A model generated the notes under the pieces. That model was given only the letters and a program-made list of their open reading frames with translations. It was not told the DNA's origin and made no database searches. A stretch of 64,000 nt of DNA, taken from NCBI GenBank assembly GCA_045106735.1, contig JBGCEZ010000004.1, positions 47,259 through 111,258 on the forward strand, in the 5' to 3' direction. The position numbers and the translations under genes are program-made. Positions 36,903 to 45,935 of the stretch are shown piece after piece (position 1 is the first letter of the stretch; each line of letters starts with the position of its first letter). Origin of the DNA: JBGCEZ01 sp045106735. GTDB taxonomy: Bacteria > Planctomycetota > Phycisphaerae > Phycisphaerales > SM1A02.

Positions 36903-38870
36903 ATGGCCGACGCCCCCGACCAGCCCCTCTGGACCCCCTCGCCCGAACGGGTGCGGGCGTCGCGCATGCACTGGTTCATGCAGCGGGCGGCCAAGCGGAC
37001 CGGCCAACCGATCGACGACTACGACGCCCTGTGGCGGTGGAGCTGCAACGATCCTTCGGCCTTCTGGGCCCTGGTCTGGGAGATGATCGACGCGATCGGC
37101 GACCGTGGCGACGGTCCGGTGTTGGACGATCCCGAGCGGCTCCCGGGGGCCGAGTGGTTCGGCGGCGCGCGGATCAACTTTGCCGAGCATCTGCTGCGGT
37201 TCACCGGCGACGAAGACGCGATCGTGTTTCGCGGGGAACACGAAGCGGAGTCGACGGCGATTTCGCGCGATGAACTTCGCCGGCGCGTGGCCGAACTCGC
37301 CGCCGCCCTGCGCGAGATGGGCGTGGGGCCGGGCGATCGGGTGGCCGGGTTCATGCCGAACCTCCCGGGCACGGTGATTGCCATGCTGGCGGCCACGAGT
37401 GTTGGCGCGATCTGGTCGAGCTGCTCGCCCGATTTCGGCGTCAAGGGCGTGCTTGACCGGTTCGCCCGCATCGAGCCGGCGGTGCTCTTTACCGCCGACG
37501 GATACTCGTACGGCGGCAAGAAGTTTGACTCGCGCGAAAAGGTCGCCGGCATCCTGGAAGGCTTGGCCGATCCGCCGCAGGTGATCGTGGTGCCGTACCT
37601 CGAGCCGCGGGCGGATCTCAGCGTCCTGCCCGGAGCCCGCCATCTGGCCGATGTGGTCGAGCCGCACGCCGGGGCGGAACTCGCCTTCGAGCGGCTGCCC
37701 TTCGATCACCCGCTGTACATCATGTATTCGTCCGGCACGACCGGGCTGCCCAAGTGCATCGTCCAATCGGCCGGCGGCATCCTGCTCAATCAACTCAAGG
37801 AACACCTGCTCCACGTCGACCTGCACGAGGGCGAACGCATTTTCTACTTCACGACCTGCGGGTGGATGATGTGGAATTGGCTGGTCGCCGCCCTGGGCAC
37901 CGGGGCCACGATCGTGCTCTTTGACGGTTCGCCCTTCCATCCGGACGCTTCCGCGCTGCCGCGATTGGCCGAGGCCGAGCGGATCGACGTCTTTGGCAGC
38001 AGCGCGAAGTACTTCGCCGCCCTGGAGAAGGCGGGCGTGACCCCGCAGCAGTCATTCGATCTCAGCCGGCTGCGGTCCATTCTCTCCACCGGATCGCCGC
38101 TGGCCGAAGAAAGTTTCGACTGGCTGTACCGTGCATTCAAGTCCGACGTGCAGGTGGCGAGCATCTCCGGCGGCACGGATTTGAACGGGTGCTTCGTCGG
38201 CGGCAATCCGATGTTGCCGGTCTACCGCGGCGAGATCCAGTGCCGATTCTTGGGCATGGACGTGCACGCCTGGAATGAGGACGGCAAGCCGGTGGTCGGC
38301 GAGACGGGCGAGCTCGTCTGTACGTCGGCCTTCCCGTCCATGCCGATCAAGTTCTGGGGCGACGAGGACGGGGCCAAGTACCAGGCCGCGTACTTTGATC
38401 GATTCGATGGCACTTGGTGCCACGGCGACTTCATCTCGATCAACAAGCGAGGCGGGGTGCACATCTTCGGGCGTTCCGACGCCACCCTGAACCCGGGCGG
38501 CGTGCGGATGGGGACGGCGGAAATCTACCGCCAGGTCGAGCCGCTGGAGGAGATCGCCGACTGCCTGGTCGTCGGCCAGGAGTGGGACGGCGACCAACGC
38601 GTGATCCTGTTCGTGGTGATGGCCGAGGGGCACGAACTCTCGCCCGAACTCGAACGGCGCATCGCCAAGTTGATCCGCCGTGAGTGTTCGCCGCGTCACG
38701 TGCCGGCGAAGATCATCGCCGTGCCGGACGTGCCGTACACGATCAGCATGAAGAAGGTTGAACTCGCGGTGCGGGACGTGATCCACGGTCGTCCGGTGAA
38801 GAATCGCGATGCGCTGCGGAACCCGGAAGCGTTGGATCACTTTGTCGATGTGGCCGCGCTGCAGGATTGA
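36903..38870 (+). CDS. aacS: Acetoacetyl-CoA synthetase
   Basis: 655 residues from an ATG at 36903 with GGAG 8 bases upstream. An adenylate-forming acyl-CoA synthetase. Blocks match acetoacetate-CoA ligases: LWTPSPERVRASRM at the start, WFGGARINFAEHLLR, IWSSCSPDFGVKGVLDRFARI, YSSGTTGLPKCIVQSAGG (ATP loop), FYFTTCGWMMWNWLVAAL and SGGTDLNGCFVGG; the A10 Lys lies in SMKKVELAVRDVI. It activates acetoacetate with ATP and CoA, feeding ketone-body or polyhydroxybutyrate carbon into acetyl-CoA. No thiolase or PHB gene is adjacent. Confidence 0.93.
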   Translation: MADAPDQPLWTPSPERVRASRMHWFMQRAAKRTGQPIDDYDALWRWSCNDPSAFWALVWEMIDAIGDRGDGPVLDDPERLPGAEWFGGARINFAEHLLRFTGDEDAIVFRGEHEAESTAISRDELRRRVAELAAALREMGVGPGDRVAGFMPNLPGTVIAMLAATSVGAIWSSCSPDFGVKGVLDRFARIEPAVLFTADGYSYGGKKFDSREKVAGILEGLADPPQVIVVPYLEPRADLSVLPGARHLADVVEPHAGAELAFERLPFDHPLYIMYSSGTTGLPKCIVQSAGGILLNQLKEHLLHVDLHEGERIFYFTTCGWMMWNWLVAALGTGATIVLFDGSPFHPDASALPRLAEAERIDVFGSSAKYFAALEKAGVTPQQSFDLSRLRSILSTGSPLAEESFDWLYRAFKSDVQVASISGGTDLNGCFVGGNPMLPVYRGEIQCRFLGMDVHAWNEDGKPVVGETGELVCTSAFPSMPIKFWGDEDGAKYQAAYFDRFDGTWCHGDFISINKRGGVHIFGRSDATLNPGGVRMGTAEIYRQVEPLEEIADCLVVGQEWDGDQRVILFVVMAEGHELSPELERRIAKLIRRECSPRHVPAKIIAVPDVPYTISMKKVELAVRDVIHGRPVKNRDALRNPEALDHFVDVAALQD

Positions 38871-39305
38871 CCGTGCTCGCGCGAGCGTGGGCCGGCCCAG
38901 GCCGCGCCGGGCCGGATCGAAAGAGTGAAGACGACGAGGGGTCCGGTCCCCGCCGTCAATCGATCCAGGATCCGACGCGGCCCGCGGAGTGGGCCGATCA
39001 ACCGATCATGGGCGTGGCGGACGGAACAAAGCTCCATCCGTCGACTCCGCATGGGATTCGGCCGAAGTGGCTGGATCTGACAGTTGGCGTTCAAACTTTT
39101 TCGCGGGTGCGGTTGTGCGCTTGTGCGGCCGGATCGGGCGCGATTGGCCGAGCAGCGTTGCCGGCCGGCGGCTGCTCATTGGCTGATTCTTGCCAAGGAT
39201 GGCCGTCTGCGATTGCCTATCGGCCGGTGCCCGCCGGCGATTGCCCATCCGCGCCGACCCCGCGCCGACCCCGCGCCGTCCCGCGCTCATTCGCGCCGGC
39301 CCGGC
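38871..39305. other. Intergenic between convergent genes
   Basis: 435 bases. It begins with the palindrome GCTCGCGCGAGC (38875-38886), a possible terminator stem without T-tract. It ends with repeats of ccccgcgccga (about 39255-39285). No coding frame or RNA gene was recognised. Confidence 0.5.
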
Positions 39306-39791
39306 TCAGCCGCCTTCGGCCGCTGCCTCGACGACCGGCAAGTGCAGCTTCATGCCTTCGTGCGACGGTGTGAATCCGAGGTCCTCGTAGAAGCGGATCG
39401 CATCCGGGCGCCGTTTGTCCGTCGTGAGCTGGACGAGCCGGCAGCCGGCCTCGCGAAAACGCTCGATCGCCTCCGCGATCAGGGCATGGCCGACGCCGTG
39501 GCCACGGAGGTTCGCGTCCACCCGCACGCCTTCGATCATCCCGCGCCACCCGCCGCAGTAGGTGAGTCCGGGCACGAGCGTCCATTGCAGCATGCCGGCG
39601 ATCGCCCCGTCCGTTTCGGCGAGCAGGAGCGCGTGATTCGGGTCGCGGTCGATCGCGTCGAAGGCGGCGCGGTAGGCGACATCGTCCGCGCCCGTCGTCG
39701 TCTCCCGCGTTTGGCCGAGGGCATCGTCGGCCAGCATGGCGATCAGTGTGGGCAGGTCATCGGCGGTGGCGGTTCGAAACGTGATGGGCAA
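39306..39791 (-). CDS. GNAT-family N-acetyltransferase
   Basis: 161 residues, a full single GNAT domain: ITFRTATADDLPTLIAML at the start, GMIEGVRVDANLRGHGVGHAL at the acetyl-CoA-binding loop (R-G-H-G-V-G) and AIRFYEDLGFTPSHEGMKL at the end. The order and the ending are typical of small-molecule or peptide acetyltransferases. The acceptor is unknown. Followed on the upstream side by a 9-bp repeat and a small membrane-protein gene. Confidence 0.88.
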   Translation of the reverse strand: MPITFRTATADDLPTLIAMLADDALGQTRETTTGADDVAYRAAFDAIDRDPNHALLLAETDGAIAGMLQWTLVPGLTYCGGWRGMIEGVRVDANLRGHGVGHALIAEAIERFREAGCRLVQLTTDKRRPDAIRFYEDLGFTPSHEGMKLHLPVVEAAAEGG

Positions 39792-39823
39792 TGGAAGCTC
39801 CGGGATGCGGTGGGGGCGCTCGT

Positions 39824-39857
39824 GATCGCGGCGATCGCGGCGATCGTGGCGATTCGG
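39824..39857 (+). repeat. 9-bp repeat upstream of the GNAT gene
   Basis: Three to four units of gatcgcggc, just 5' of the GNAT start and 3' of the small membrane-protein gene. Confidence 0.7.
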
Positions 39858-39901
39858 TGCTGCGGGCGATCGGTGTGCGCGCCGCCGTCCGCCGTTGCGA
39901 T

Positions 39902-40324
39902 TCAGCCCAGTCCCGAGAACCGTCGAAACCGTCGGCGGATGTCTGGCCGCGTCAGCACGCGGTACTGCCAGAGGGCGAAGAGGAAGACCAGCGGCAACAT
40001 GAAGTACAGCGGCGCGGTCGAGTCAAGCTCCTGCCGGTAGCCCCAGAACTGAACGTACGGTCGACCGTTCTGACTGGCAAGCACGATCAAGAACACGGGA
40101 ATCGCCAGGAATTCGAGCCACAAGAGCGCCAGGGCGCACGTACGCCAGCCGGACCGATATCGCATGAGGCCGAAGCCCACGGGGATCCCAAGCAGGCCCA
40201 GACTCAGCCAGACACGCTGATTCGCCAATCCGTGGATCATTCCCAATACGCTGCCGAAACCATCCAAGAGAAAAAGCCACGCCACGATGGTGAGCGACAG
40301 CGGTCGGATCGTTCGTGGTGGCAT
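39902..40324 (-). CDS. Small four-helix membrane protein
   Basis: 140 residues from an ATG at 40324, chosen because GGGGGAGG lies about 8 bases upstream. There are about four membrane segments (LTIVAWLFLLDGFGSVLGMI, VWLSLGLLGIPVGFGLM, CALALLWLEFLAIPVFLIVL, PLYFMLPLVFLFALWQY) and a basic C-terminus (RPDIRRRFRRF). No family is recognised. It may share a transcript with the GNAT gene downstream. Confidence 0.7.
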   Translation of the reverse strand: MPPRTIRPLSLTIVAWLFLLDGFGSVLGMIHGLANQRVWLSLGLLGIPVGFGLMRYRSGWRTCALALLWLEFLAIPVFLIVLASQNGRPYVQFWGYRQELDSTAPLYFMLPLVFLFALWQYRVLTRPDIRRRFRRFSGLG

Positions 40325-40581
40325 TGGCCGACCTCCCCCGGTGCGTGCGCGATGTTGCCGGGGAGAGTGATGCCGGCGTTGCGATCGGCATCCGCCCCGA
40401 CATCTTGCCGGCGGCCCGGTCCACCGCACCGGGTGAACACGCGTCCCGCGACTCCACTGTACGAACTGCCAGGGCGGGGCGGCATGGGTCCAACCGCGCG
40501 CAACACGGCCCGGGTCACCCAAGGGGCCCGGGCCGTGTGCGTCGTGTGGGTCAATGGCGTGGTGCCGGCACGCGGCGAAAC

Positions 40582-41823
40582 CTACTGCAGTGGCGGGGCC
40601 GGCCGGGCGGCGATGGTGCGTTCCTCGCGCTGGCCGGCGCGAATGATCGTCAGCGGAATCTCATGCACGCGCCCGGGATCGAGCCGGCCGAGCAGCCGGT
40701 GCACGTCGTCCACGCCCCCGACGATGCGTCCGCCGATTTCGGCGATCAGGTCGCCGGGCCGAAGACCAGCGCTGGCCGCCGGCGATCCGGGAAGCACCTG
40801 GGCCACTTCGATGCCCGCGTCGTTCAACGTGCCCGTGGCCCGGGCGACGTGCGGCGGCACGCGAACGGTGCCGCCGGCGAAGCCGAGTTCGAGCCGGCGG
40901 ACGCGGCCGTGGGCGGCGAGTTCTTCCCGCACCCGGTTGGCCGTCGTCGCCGGCACCGCGAAACCCAGGCCTTGGGCTCCGGCAATGATGGCCGTGTTGA
41001 TGCCGATCACGCGCCCGGAGGAATCGAGCAGCGGCCCGCCGGAGTTGCCCGGATTGATCGGCGCGGTGTGCTGGATGACGTCGTCGATCAGGCGGCCGTC
41101 CTGGCCACGCAGTGATCGGCCCAGGGCGCTGACGATGCCGGCCGACACGGTCGCGTGCAGACCGAGCGGACTCCCGAGGGCGATCGCGAGCTGGCCGGGT
41201 TGCGGGGACTCGGGCGCGAGGTCCACCCACGGCAGATCGGCCGACGCAATGCGCACCAGGGCGAGGTCGGTCGACGGATCGTCGCCGAGGACTTCGGCCT
41301 CAATGCGGTCGCCTTCATTCGTCAGGGCGAGCAGACGCGAGCGCCCGGCCACCACGTGGCTGTTGGTCAGGGCCAGGCCGCCGGAGCCAATGATGACGCC
41401 CGAGCCGGAACCACCGTTCGGCGGCCCGTCGCCGCGGCCGGGAGCACTTCCCCGGCGGCGGCGACGACCCGCATCGGCGGCTGGCTGACCGGGCGTGCCG
41501 GGTATGCCGTTGAGCCCGATGACCGCGGGCCCGGCCCGCTCGACGACGCTCATCACCGCGTTGGAGTACGCGTCGAGGGCCGCGTCGTCGTTCGACGTGT
41601 GGTGGGCATGGGCAGGAGCATGGGCATCGGCATGCGCATGAGCGGGATCAGCCGGCGGCCGGTCCGGAACATCCGCCGCGGGCGACGGCGGCGGGCCGTC
41701 CTGCGGATGTCCTGGATGTCCTGGATGGCCTGGTGGGTCGGCATTGGTCTCATCGTGGTTGCGGCGATCCGGCTGCAGGGACGCGCGGCGGACGAGCGAC
41801 GACAGGGCGGAGGCGAATGACAT
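40582..41823 (-). CDS. HtrA/DegP-like serine protease with PDZ domain
   Basis: 413 residues from an ATG at 41823 with AAGGA about 10 bases upstream. An N-terminal His/Pro/Ala-rich region (about 20-85; HPGHPGHP and HAHADAHAPAHAHH, from 9- and 12-bp DNA repeats) precedes a trypsin-like protease: His156 in TNSHVV, Asp186 in STDLALVRI, Ser261 in NPGNSGGPL. A PDZ domain follows (about 310-400; GLRPGDLIAEIGGRIVGGVDDV). No clear signal peptide is seen, so its compartment is uncertain; a more upstream start would not supply one. The His-rich stretch could bind metal ions. Confidence 0.88.
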   Translation of the reverse strand: MSFASALSSLVRRASLQPDRRNHDETNADPPGHPGHPGHPQDGPPPSPAADVPDRPPADPAHAHADAHAPAHAHHTSNDDAALDAYSNAVMSVVERAGPAVIGLNGIPGTPGQPAADAGRRRRRGSAPGRGDGPPNGGSGSGVIIGSGGLALTNSHVVAGRSRLLALTNEGDRIEAEVLGDDPSTDLALVRIASADLPWVDLAPESPQPGQLAIALGSPLGLHATVSAGIVSALGRSLRGQDGRLIDDVIQHTAPINPGNSGGPLLDSSGRVIGINTAIIAGAQGLGFAVPATTANRVREELAAHGRVRRLELGFAGGTVRVPPHVARATGTLNDAGIEVAQVLPGSPAASAGLRPGDLIAEIGGRIVGGVDDVHRLLGRLDPGRVHEIPLTIIRAGQREERTIAARPAPPLQ

Positions 41824-42194
41824 GGGTGACAATCCTTTCGGGTCATGCGACGAGTCGGAGTCGGGGCGGTGCGGCATGACGTCAGGCCGCGCCCCGTTTC
41901 CCGCTTCATCAATCGGATTGCCTCCGTCGTTGTTTCGTCGGCCGAATCGGGTCTGAGAGCGTGTGAGGGCGGAGGGCGCTCGATGGCGGCTGACACTTCG
42001 CGCCGCGCGCGGCGGCCGCGCCTGCCGGTTCGGCATGACGGGCCGGCCAAGGTCCGAATCGGACGTGAAGATGGGGTGCGGAGTCGGGCGGCCGCATGAT
42101 CGCGTCCAGCCCGAGAGCAGATGCCCTGGTCACGGCGATGGCTCCATCGCCGACGTTCCAACGGTGCACCGCACGGTCGTGAGCGGGACTCGAT
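41824..42194. other. Intergenic upstream of the protease gene
   Basis: 371 bases between the PEP-CTERM gene stop and the protease start, both on the minus strand. I find no convincing gene, hairpin terminator or strong promoter pair. Confidence 0.45.
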
Positions 42195-42842
42195 TCAGGG
42201 GTCTCCCGTCCCGTGCCGTGACCGACGGCGCCGAGGACCCATCGCTGCCGCGACTCCCAACACGGCGATGCTTGCTGGCCCCGGAACTGGAACCAGTCGC
42301 AGGTCGTCGACGTTGAACGAGCCGTCGAAGTCACCGAACTCCGCTTGCACGATCGGCACGTCCGATGTCCAGCCGCTGAATCGGTCCAATCCGCCCAGCC
42401 CGGGGAATGATTCGAAGACCGTTCCGTCGGCGAGGGTGAGTTTGACGAAAAACGTGCCCGGGTGGTCGATGGCGATCGCCTGCATCGGCGTTTCGAAGGT
42501 GATGATGCCGCCAAGATTGGGAAAGTTGATGGTGGTGATGGTGAATCCGAATCCGTCGTGAAGGAATCCGCTGGCTTCGTTGACGACGCTGGAAAACGGG
42601 GCCGTCTCGAAGACGACGCCGAACTCCTCGCGGTACTGATCGGTGAGGATGTCGCCTTCCTCGAGATCGGTGAAGTCGATCGTCTGCCAGTCACCGACGG
42701 CGGCTTCCCACGCGAGTTCGGCCTCGTCGAGCGGGCTGTACTCGATGACGGTGGCGGTTGCCGCCGGCGTGATGAGGAGGAACGTCGCAAGCGCCGCGGA
42801 CTGCAGCGGGCGACAACGTGTCGCGAAAGTCTTGGGATGCAT
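42195..42842 (-). CDS. Secreted protein with PEP-CTERM-like sorting tail
   Basis: 215 residues from an ATG with GGAGGA 6 bases upstream. Signal peptide about 1-31 (LQSAALATFLLITPAATA). The mature part is beta-rich (IDFTDLEEGDILTDQY, FETAPFSSVV, GFTITTINFPNLGGIITFET, FVKLTLADGTVFESFPGLGG, FNVDDLRLV), like many PEP-CTERM domain proteins. The C-terminus reads VPGPASIAVLGVAAAMG followed by RRRR: a Pro-x-Pro-type motif, a hydrophobic segment and an Arg cluster. In bacteria with exosortase this sends the protein to the envelope or matrix. The tail after the Arg cluster (SRHGTGDP) is a little longer than usual. Confidence 0.8.
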   Translation of the reverse strand: MHPKTFATRCRPLQSAALATFLLITPAATATVIEYSPLDEAELAWEAAVGDWQTIDFTDLEEGDILTDQYREEFGVVFETAPFSSVVNEASGFLHDGFGFTITTINFPNLGGIITFETPMQAIAIDHPGTFFVKLTLADGTVFESFPGLGGLDRFSGWTSDVPIVQAEFGDFDGSFNVDDLRLVPVPGPASIAVLGVAAAMGPRRRRSRHGTGDP

Positions 42843-43047
42843 CAGCTTCCTCCGTCCTGGGCGGCGATGGCTTCGAGGCAGGCCTCGAGCGCAATCGGAT
42901 CAGAACCGAACGTCGAGAAAGAACCCTGCACGGTCTCGGGTGTCGCGAGCATCCGGGGCACCAGCCGAATGCGGCGACCGCGTGGAGCAAGTTGGTGATG
43001 TCCCCGTCGCCGGCGGAGTCTGCGTACACGCGACCGCTGCGGGCAAA

Positions 43048-43076
43048 ATTGAAACGCGGCGTCGGCGGATCGTCAA
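43048..43076 (-). promoter_or_regulatory. Sigma-70 promoter of the PEP-CTERM gene
   Basis: On the minus strand TTGACG (43076-43071), a 17-base spacer and TTCAAT (43053-43048) match the -35 and -10 hexamers at 5/6 and 4/6. The area is locally AT-rich in a GC-rich background. Transcription would start near 43041, about 200 bases before the ATG. Confidence 0.55.
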
Positions 43077-43079
43077 GAA

Positions 43080-43102
43080 CTATGCGACAATAATCCGCAT
43101 AG
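43080..43102. promoter_or_regulatory. Inverted repeat next to the -35 box, candidate operator
   Basis: CTATGCG-N9-CGCATAG, a perfect 7-bp inverted repeat with a nine-base spacer, ends four bases upstream of the -35 element. The position suits an activator of the PEP-CTERM gene. The binding protein is unknown. Confidence 0.45.
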
Positions 43103-43248
43103 ATTAAAGCGCATTCGTGCAGCGTTCTCGCGATCGATGTTCGGGCCGACAGCCTGAAGGCGGATCAGCATGCACCAACCGGGGCCAGATCCGTCAAGGC
43201 ACTCCGGCGCAGCCCGCCCGAGCCCAGCCCGTCGCCCGCCGCCCGTCG

Positions 43249-44874
43249 CTACGTCCCCGCCGGCAGCAAGCCCCCGCGCTCGAGCACCGCAACCATCGGC
43301 TGCAGGTGTTCGCGATACCGGTCGCTGCGCCGGACGGATGAGCGGTAGATCGGCTTGCGCACCTGGTCGTACGAAAGCGTCGTCACCGCGCGCCCGGTCT
43401 CGTAGAACTTCAGCACGCGATCGTCCCAGTCGAGCCCGGCGAACTCGAGCAGCTCACGGCTGCTCGCTTCCGGCGCGTCGACCATCGTCTCGTAGTCCAG
43501 CAGGCGCACGCGGTCAGGAAGGACGCGCGTCCAGTGCTCGGCCAGCCGCGCGGCGGCGACCGAGACGTGGCCGATGGCGGCCAAGTCGCCCGACCACGGG
43601 AAGCCGACCGGGGCCAGGTCGTTGACCCAGATCGAAAAGCCGTTGTCGATTGGATCGCGCCGGCAGATGACGAAGCGGGCGGCGGGAAGCATCTCGGCGA
43701 TCGCCCCGACCAGGGACAGGTTCAGCAGGTTCTTGTCGATGAGCCGGGTGATCCCCGCGCGGGCCGCACGGTCGTCCGGACGGAACGCTTCGAGTCGCTG
43801 CACGTAGGCCGCGCCGGCTCCGGTCAGCTGCGCGTCGCTTGCGTCCGCCCACCAGGCGGGGAACGGCTGCGCCGCGCCGGTGGCCCGCGTGAGGTCGGCC
43901 ATGACTTCCGGCATGGCGGTTGATTCGCCGGTGCCGTGGGCCGCGGGGTGGGCGTCGAGAATCTGCTCGACGAGGGTCGAACCGCTGCGGGGCAGGCCGA
44001 CGACCAGAATCGGGGCGTCGCTCAGGGCGCGGGAGCGGCGTTCGGGGGCGTCCGGCCCGGCCGCCGCGGTGCGGGCCAATCGTTCGGCGGAGAACGTCTC
44101 GATGATCGCGTCGATCTGGGCGTCGTAGGCCGCGGGGTCGAAGGGCATGGCGCCGACGGCGTTCGCCGCGGTCCAGGACGCGGCCGCGGCATCCACTTGG
44201 TCGCTGCCGACCTTGTCGAGTGAGCGGCCGCGGACGAAGTGCAGCTTGCGGAGGAACGGCGCGGGCAGCGACGGGGCGTGCGGGGTGGTGGTCGCGGCAA
44301 CGATCTCGGCCGCGCCCGCGTGATCGCCGGACGCCGCGAGCAGTTGGGCGTGGAGCAGAATCGTGGCCGGTTCGCCCGCGTGCATCGGGTCGGCGAGCAG
44401 GGGGGCGAGCACCCGCAGTCCATCGGCCGCGTCGCCATCGCGCTCGCGCAGTTCTGCCTGGCCGCGGATCGCATCGGCGAAACCGGGGCGGAGTTCCAGG
44501 GCCGCGGCGAAGGCGTCGACCGCGTCGGCGAACTGGCCGGCGTGCATGCAGGCGGTGCCCACCCGGCATTGGGCCATGGGATCGGCGGGGACCAGATCAC
44601 GAAGGGCTTGGAAGTGCGTGATGGCGTCGCCGAAACGGTGGCGCCGGCCGGCGATCATGCCGAGCAGTTGGTGCACATTCGGGTTGCGAGGGGCCGCCCG
44701 CTTGAGGTCATCGGCGATGGACTGCGCATCAAGAAGGCGGCCGCGCTCCATGAGCGCGACCGCCTGCTTCAGTTGTTCACCGATGTCGATGCCCGGCGAC
44801 CGCGAGGCGCCGGAGCGTCCCGCCGGCGTGCGTCGTCCGCGGTTGGAGCCGCGTGATCCGCCTCGCCTGGCCAC
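43249..44874 (-). CDS. TPR-containing sulfotransferase
   Basis: 541 residues from a GTG at 44874 with GAGG about 9 bases upstream, only ten bases after the tsf stop. The first ~250 residues are TPR-like helices (GEQLKQAVALMERGRLLDAQ, AITHFQALRDLVPADPMAQ, ADAVDAFAAALELRPGFADA). The C-terminal half is a PAPS-dependent sulfotransferase: 5'-phosphosulfate loop GLPRSGSTLVEQIL, then FVICRRDPIDNGFSIW and LLDYETMV near the end. Such TPR-sulfotransferases are related to protein-tyrosine sulfotransferases; the acceptor is not known. Linkage to rpsB-tsf is probably transcriptional rather than functional. Confidence 0.9.
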   Translation of the reverse strand: MARRGGSRGSNRGRRTPAGRSGASRSPGIDIGEQLKQAVALMERGRLLDAQSIADDLKRAAPRNPNVHQLLGMIAGRRHRFGDAITHFQALRDLVPADPMAQCRVGTACMHAGQFADAVDAFAAALELRPGFADAIRGQAELRERDGDAADGLRVLAPLLADPMHAGEPATILLHAQLLAASGDHAGAAEIVAATTTPHAPSLPAPFLRKLHFVRGRSLDKVGSDQVDAAAASWTAANAVGAMPFDPAAYDAQIDAIIETFSAERLARTAAAGPDAPERRSRALSDAPILVVGLPRSGSTLVEQILDAHPAAHGTGESTAMPEVMADLTRATGAAQPFPAWWADASDAQLTGAGAAYVQRLEAFRPDDRAARAGITRLIDKNLLNLSLVGAIAEMLPAARFVICRRDPIDNGFSIWVNDLAPVGFPWSGDLAAIGHVSVAAARLAEHWTRVLPDRVRLLDYETMVDAPEASSRELLEFAGLDWDDRVLKFYETGRAVTTLSYDQVRKPIYRSSVRRSDRYREHLQPMVAVLERGGLLPAGT

Positions 44875-44884
44875 CGGATCGGCC

Positions 44885-45688
44885 TCAGCCGCCCAGCGTG
44901 TAACGGATGAACTGCTTCACCGACACGCCGCTGGGGAGGGTCTCCTGAACCGACTTCGATTCGTCGAGCACGTACTTCTGGTTGAGCAGCGTGTTCTCGG
45001 CGAGGTACTTCTTGACCCGGCCTTCGGCGATCTTGCCGGCGATCTCCTCGGGCTTGCCCGTGTCCTTGGCCTCTTGGATGGCCTCGGCCCGGACTTCCTC
45101 GATGACCGTCGCGTCGACGTCGGCTTCGCTGATGCCCTTGGGGTCCATCGCCACGATGTGCTGGCAGATGCCGCGCTTCACGTCGTCCGGCGCTTCGCCG
45201 TCGAGCTGGAGCAGCACGCCGCGCTTGCCGTCGTGGTGCACGTACGAACCGAAGCTGCCGCCATCGACCCGCATGCCGCGGGTGAGCGACATGTTCTCGC
45301 GGGTGGTCAGGCGAACATCGTCGATGCGCTTGTCCATCGCGTCGTCGGTGGAGACGTCGCCGGCCGGCTGGGCCATCGTCATCTGGACGATGTCGTCAAC
45401 CATCTCGACGAACTTCTCGTTGCGGGCGGTGAAGTCGGTCTCGGTCTGGACCTCGATGATGGACGCCTTGGAGCCGTCCACCGCGATGCCGATGCGACCT
45501 TCTCCGGTGGCGCGCTCGGTGCGCTCCTCCATCTTGCCCTTCATCCGCTCACGCAGCCACTCGACGGCGGCGGCGGCATCGCCATCGTTCTCCGTCAGGG
45601 CCTTCTTGCAGTCCATCATGCCCATGCCGGTCTTCTGCCGGAGGGCCATCACGTCCTTAGCGGTGAAGCTCACCTCTGTCGTCTCCAT
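44885..45688 (-). CDS. tsf: Translation elongation factor Ts
   Basis: 267 residues from an ATG at 45688. The N-terminal UBA-like domain and the TDFTARNE motif are diagnostic (FTAKDVMALRQKTGMGMMDCKKAL, VQTETDFTARNEKFVEMV), followed by the dimerisation core (GSFGSYVHHDGKRGVLLQL). The C-terminus, VKQFIRYTLGG, is typical. It exchanges GDP for GTP on EF-Tu. No clear Shine-Dalgarno sequence precedes the ATG. It follows rpsB by 247 bases, a longer gap than usual, and that gap contains a strong hairpin. Confidence 0.96.
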   Translation of the reverse strand: METTEVSFTAKDVMALRQKTGMGMMDCKKALTENDGDAAAAVEWLRERMKGKMEERTERATGEGRIGIAVDGSKASIIEVQTETDFTARNEKFVEMVDDIVQMTMAQPAGDVSTDDAMDKRIDDVRLTTRENMSLTRGMRVDGGSFGSYVHHDGKRGVLLQLDGEAPDDVKRGICQHIVAMDPKGISEADVDATVIEEVRAEAIQEAKDTGKPEEIAGKIAEGRVKKYLAENTLLNQKYVLDESKSVQETLPSGVSVKQFIRYTLGG

Positions 45689-45863
45689 GCGTCGGGGGGA
45701 GCCTGGGCCCGCTGAAGAAGTCTGGCTCAGGGCGGGCCAGAATCTCTCAACGGGCGGGTCAGGCTCACTGAGTCTCGGTGGCGATGAATCGGCAACGGCC
45801 GGTTCTCGCCGGAATGCGCGGGGGCGGCGATCGCGCCCCGTCGGGTCGGTCGGGGAAGGTGGT

Positions 45864-45893
45864 TCCCCGCCGCGCGGCGAGGCGCGGCGGGGA
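45864..45893 (-). promoter_or_regulatory. Strong hairpin between rpsB and tsf
   Basis: TCCCCGCCGCG at 45864-45874 pairs perfectly with CGCGGCGGGGA at 45883-45893 (11 bp, eight-base loop). It lies about 45 bases after the rpsB stop and has no T-tract. It could be an attenuator, a processing site or an RNA stability element. Confidence 0.5.
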
Positions 45894-45935
45894 TCACCGT
45901 TCGGTCGGTTCGGACGACGAGTCGTCCGGAGGCAA

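Larger units (their letters stand above)
42843..43248. other. Intergenic with promoter and operator-like repeat
   Basis: 406 bases on the upstream side of the PEP-CTERM gene. It contains the promoter and inverted repeat listed separately and a long leader of about 200 bases. The rest, towards the sulfotransferase stop, shows nothing clear. Confidence 0.5.

Noticed and set aside
34611..37940. A 1109-codon open frame on the minus strand opposite ggt and aacS
   Set aside because: It spans two unrelated, fully recognisable genes on the other strand and has Arg/Gly/His-rich translation typical of shadow frames.
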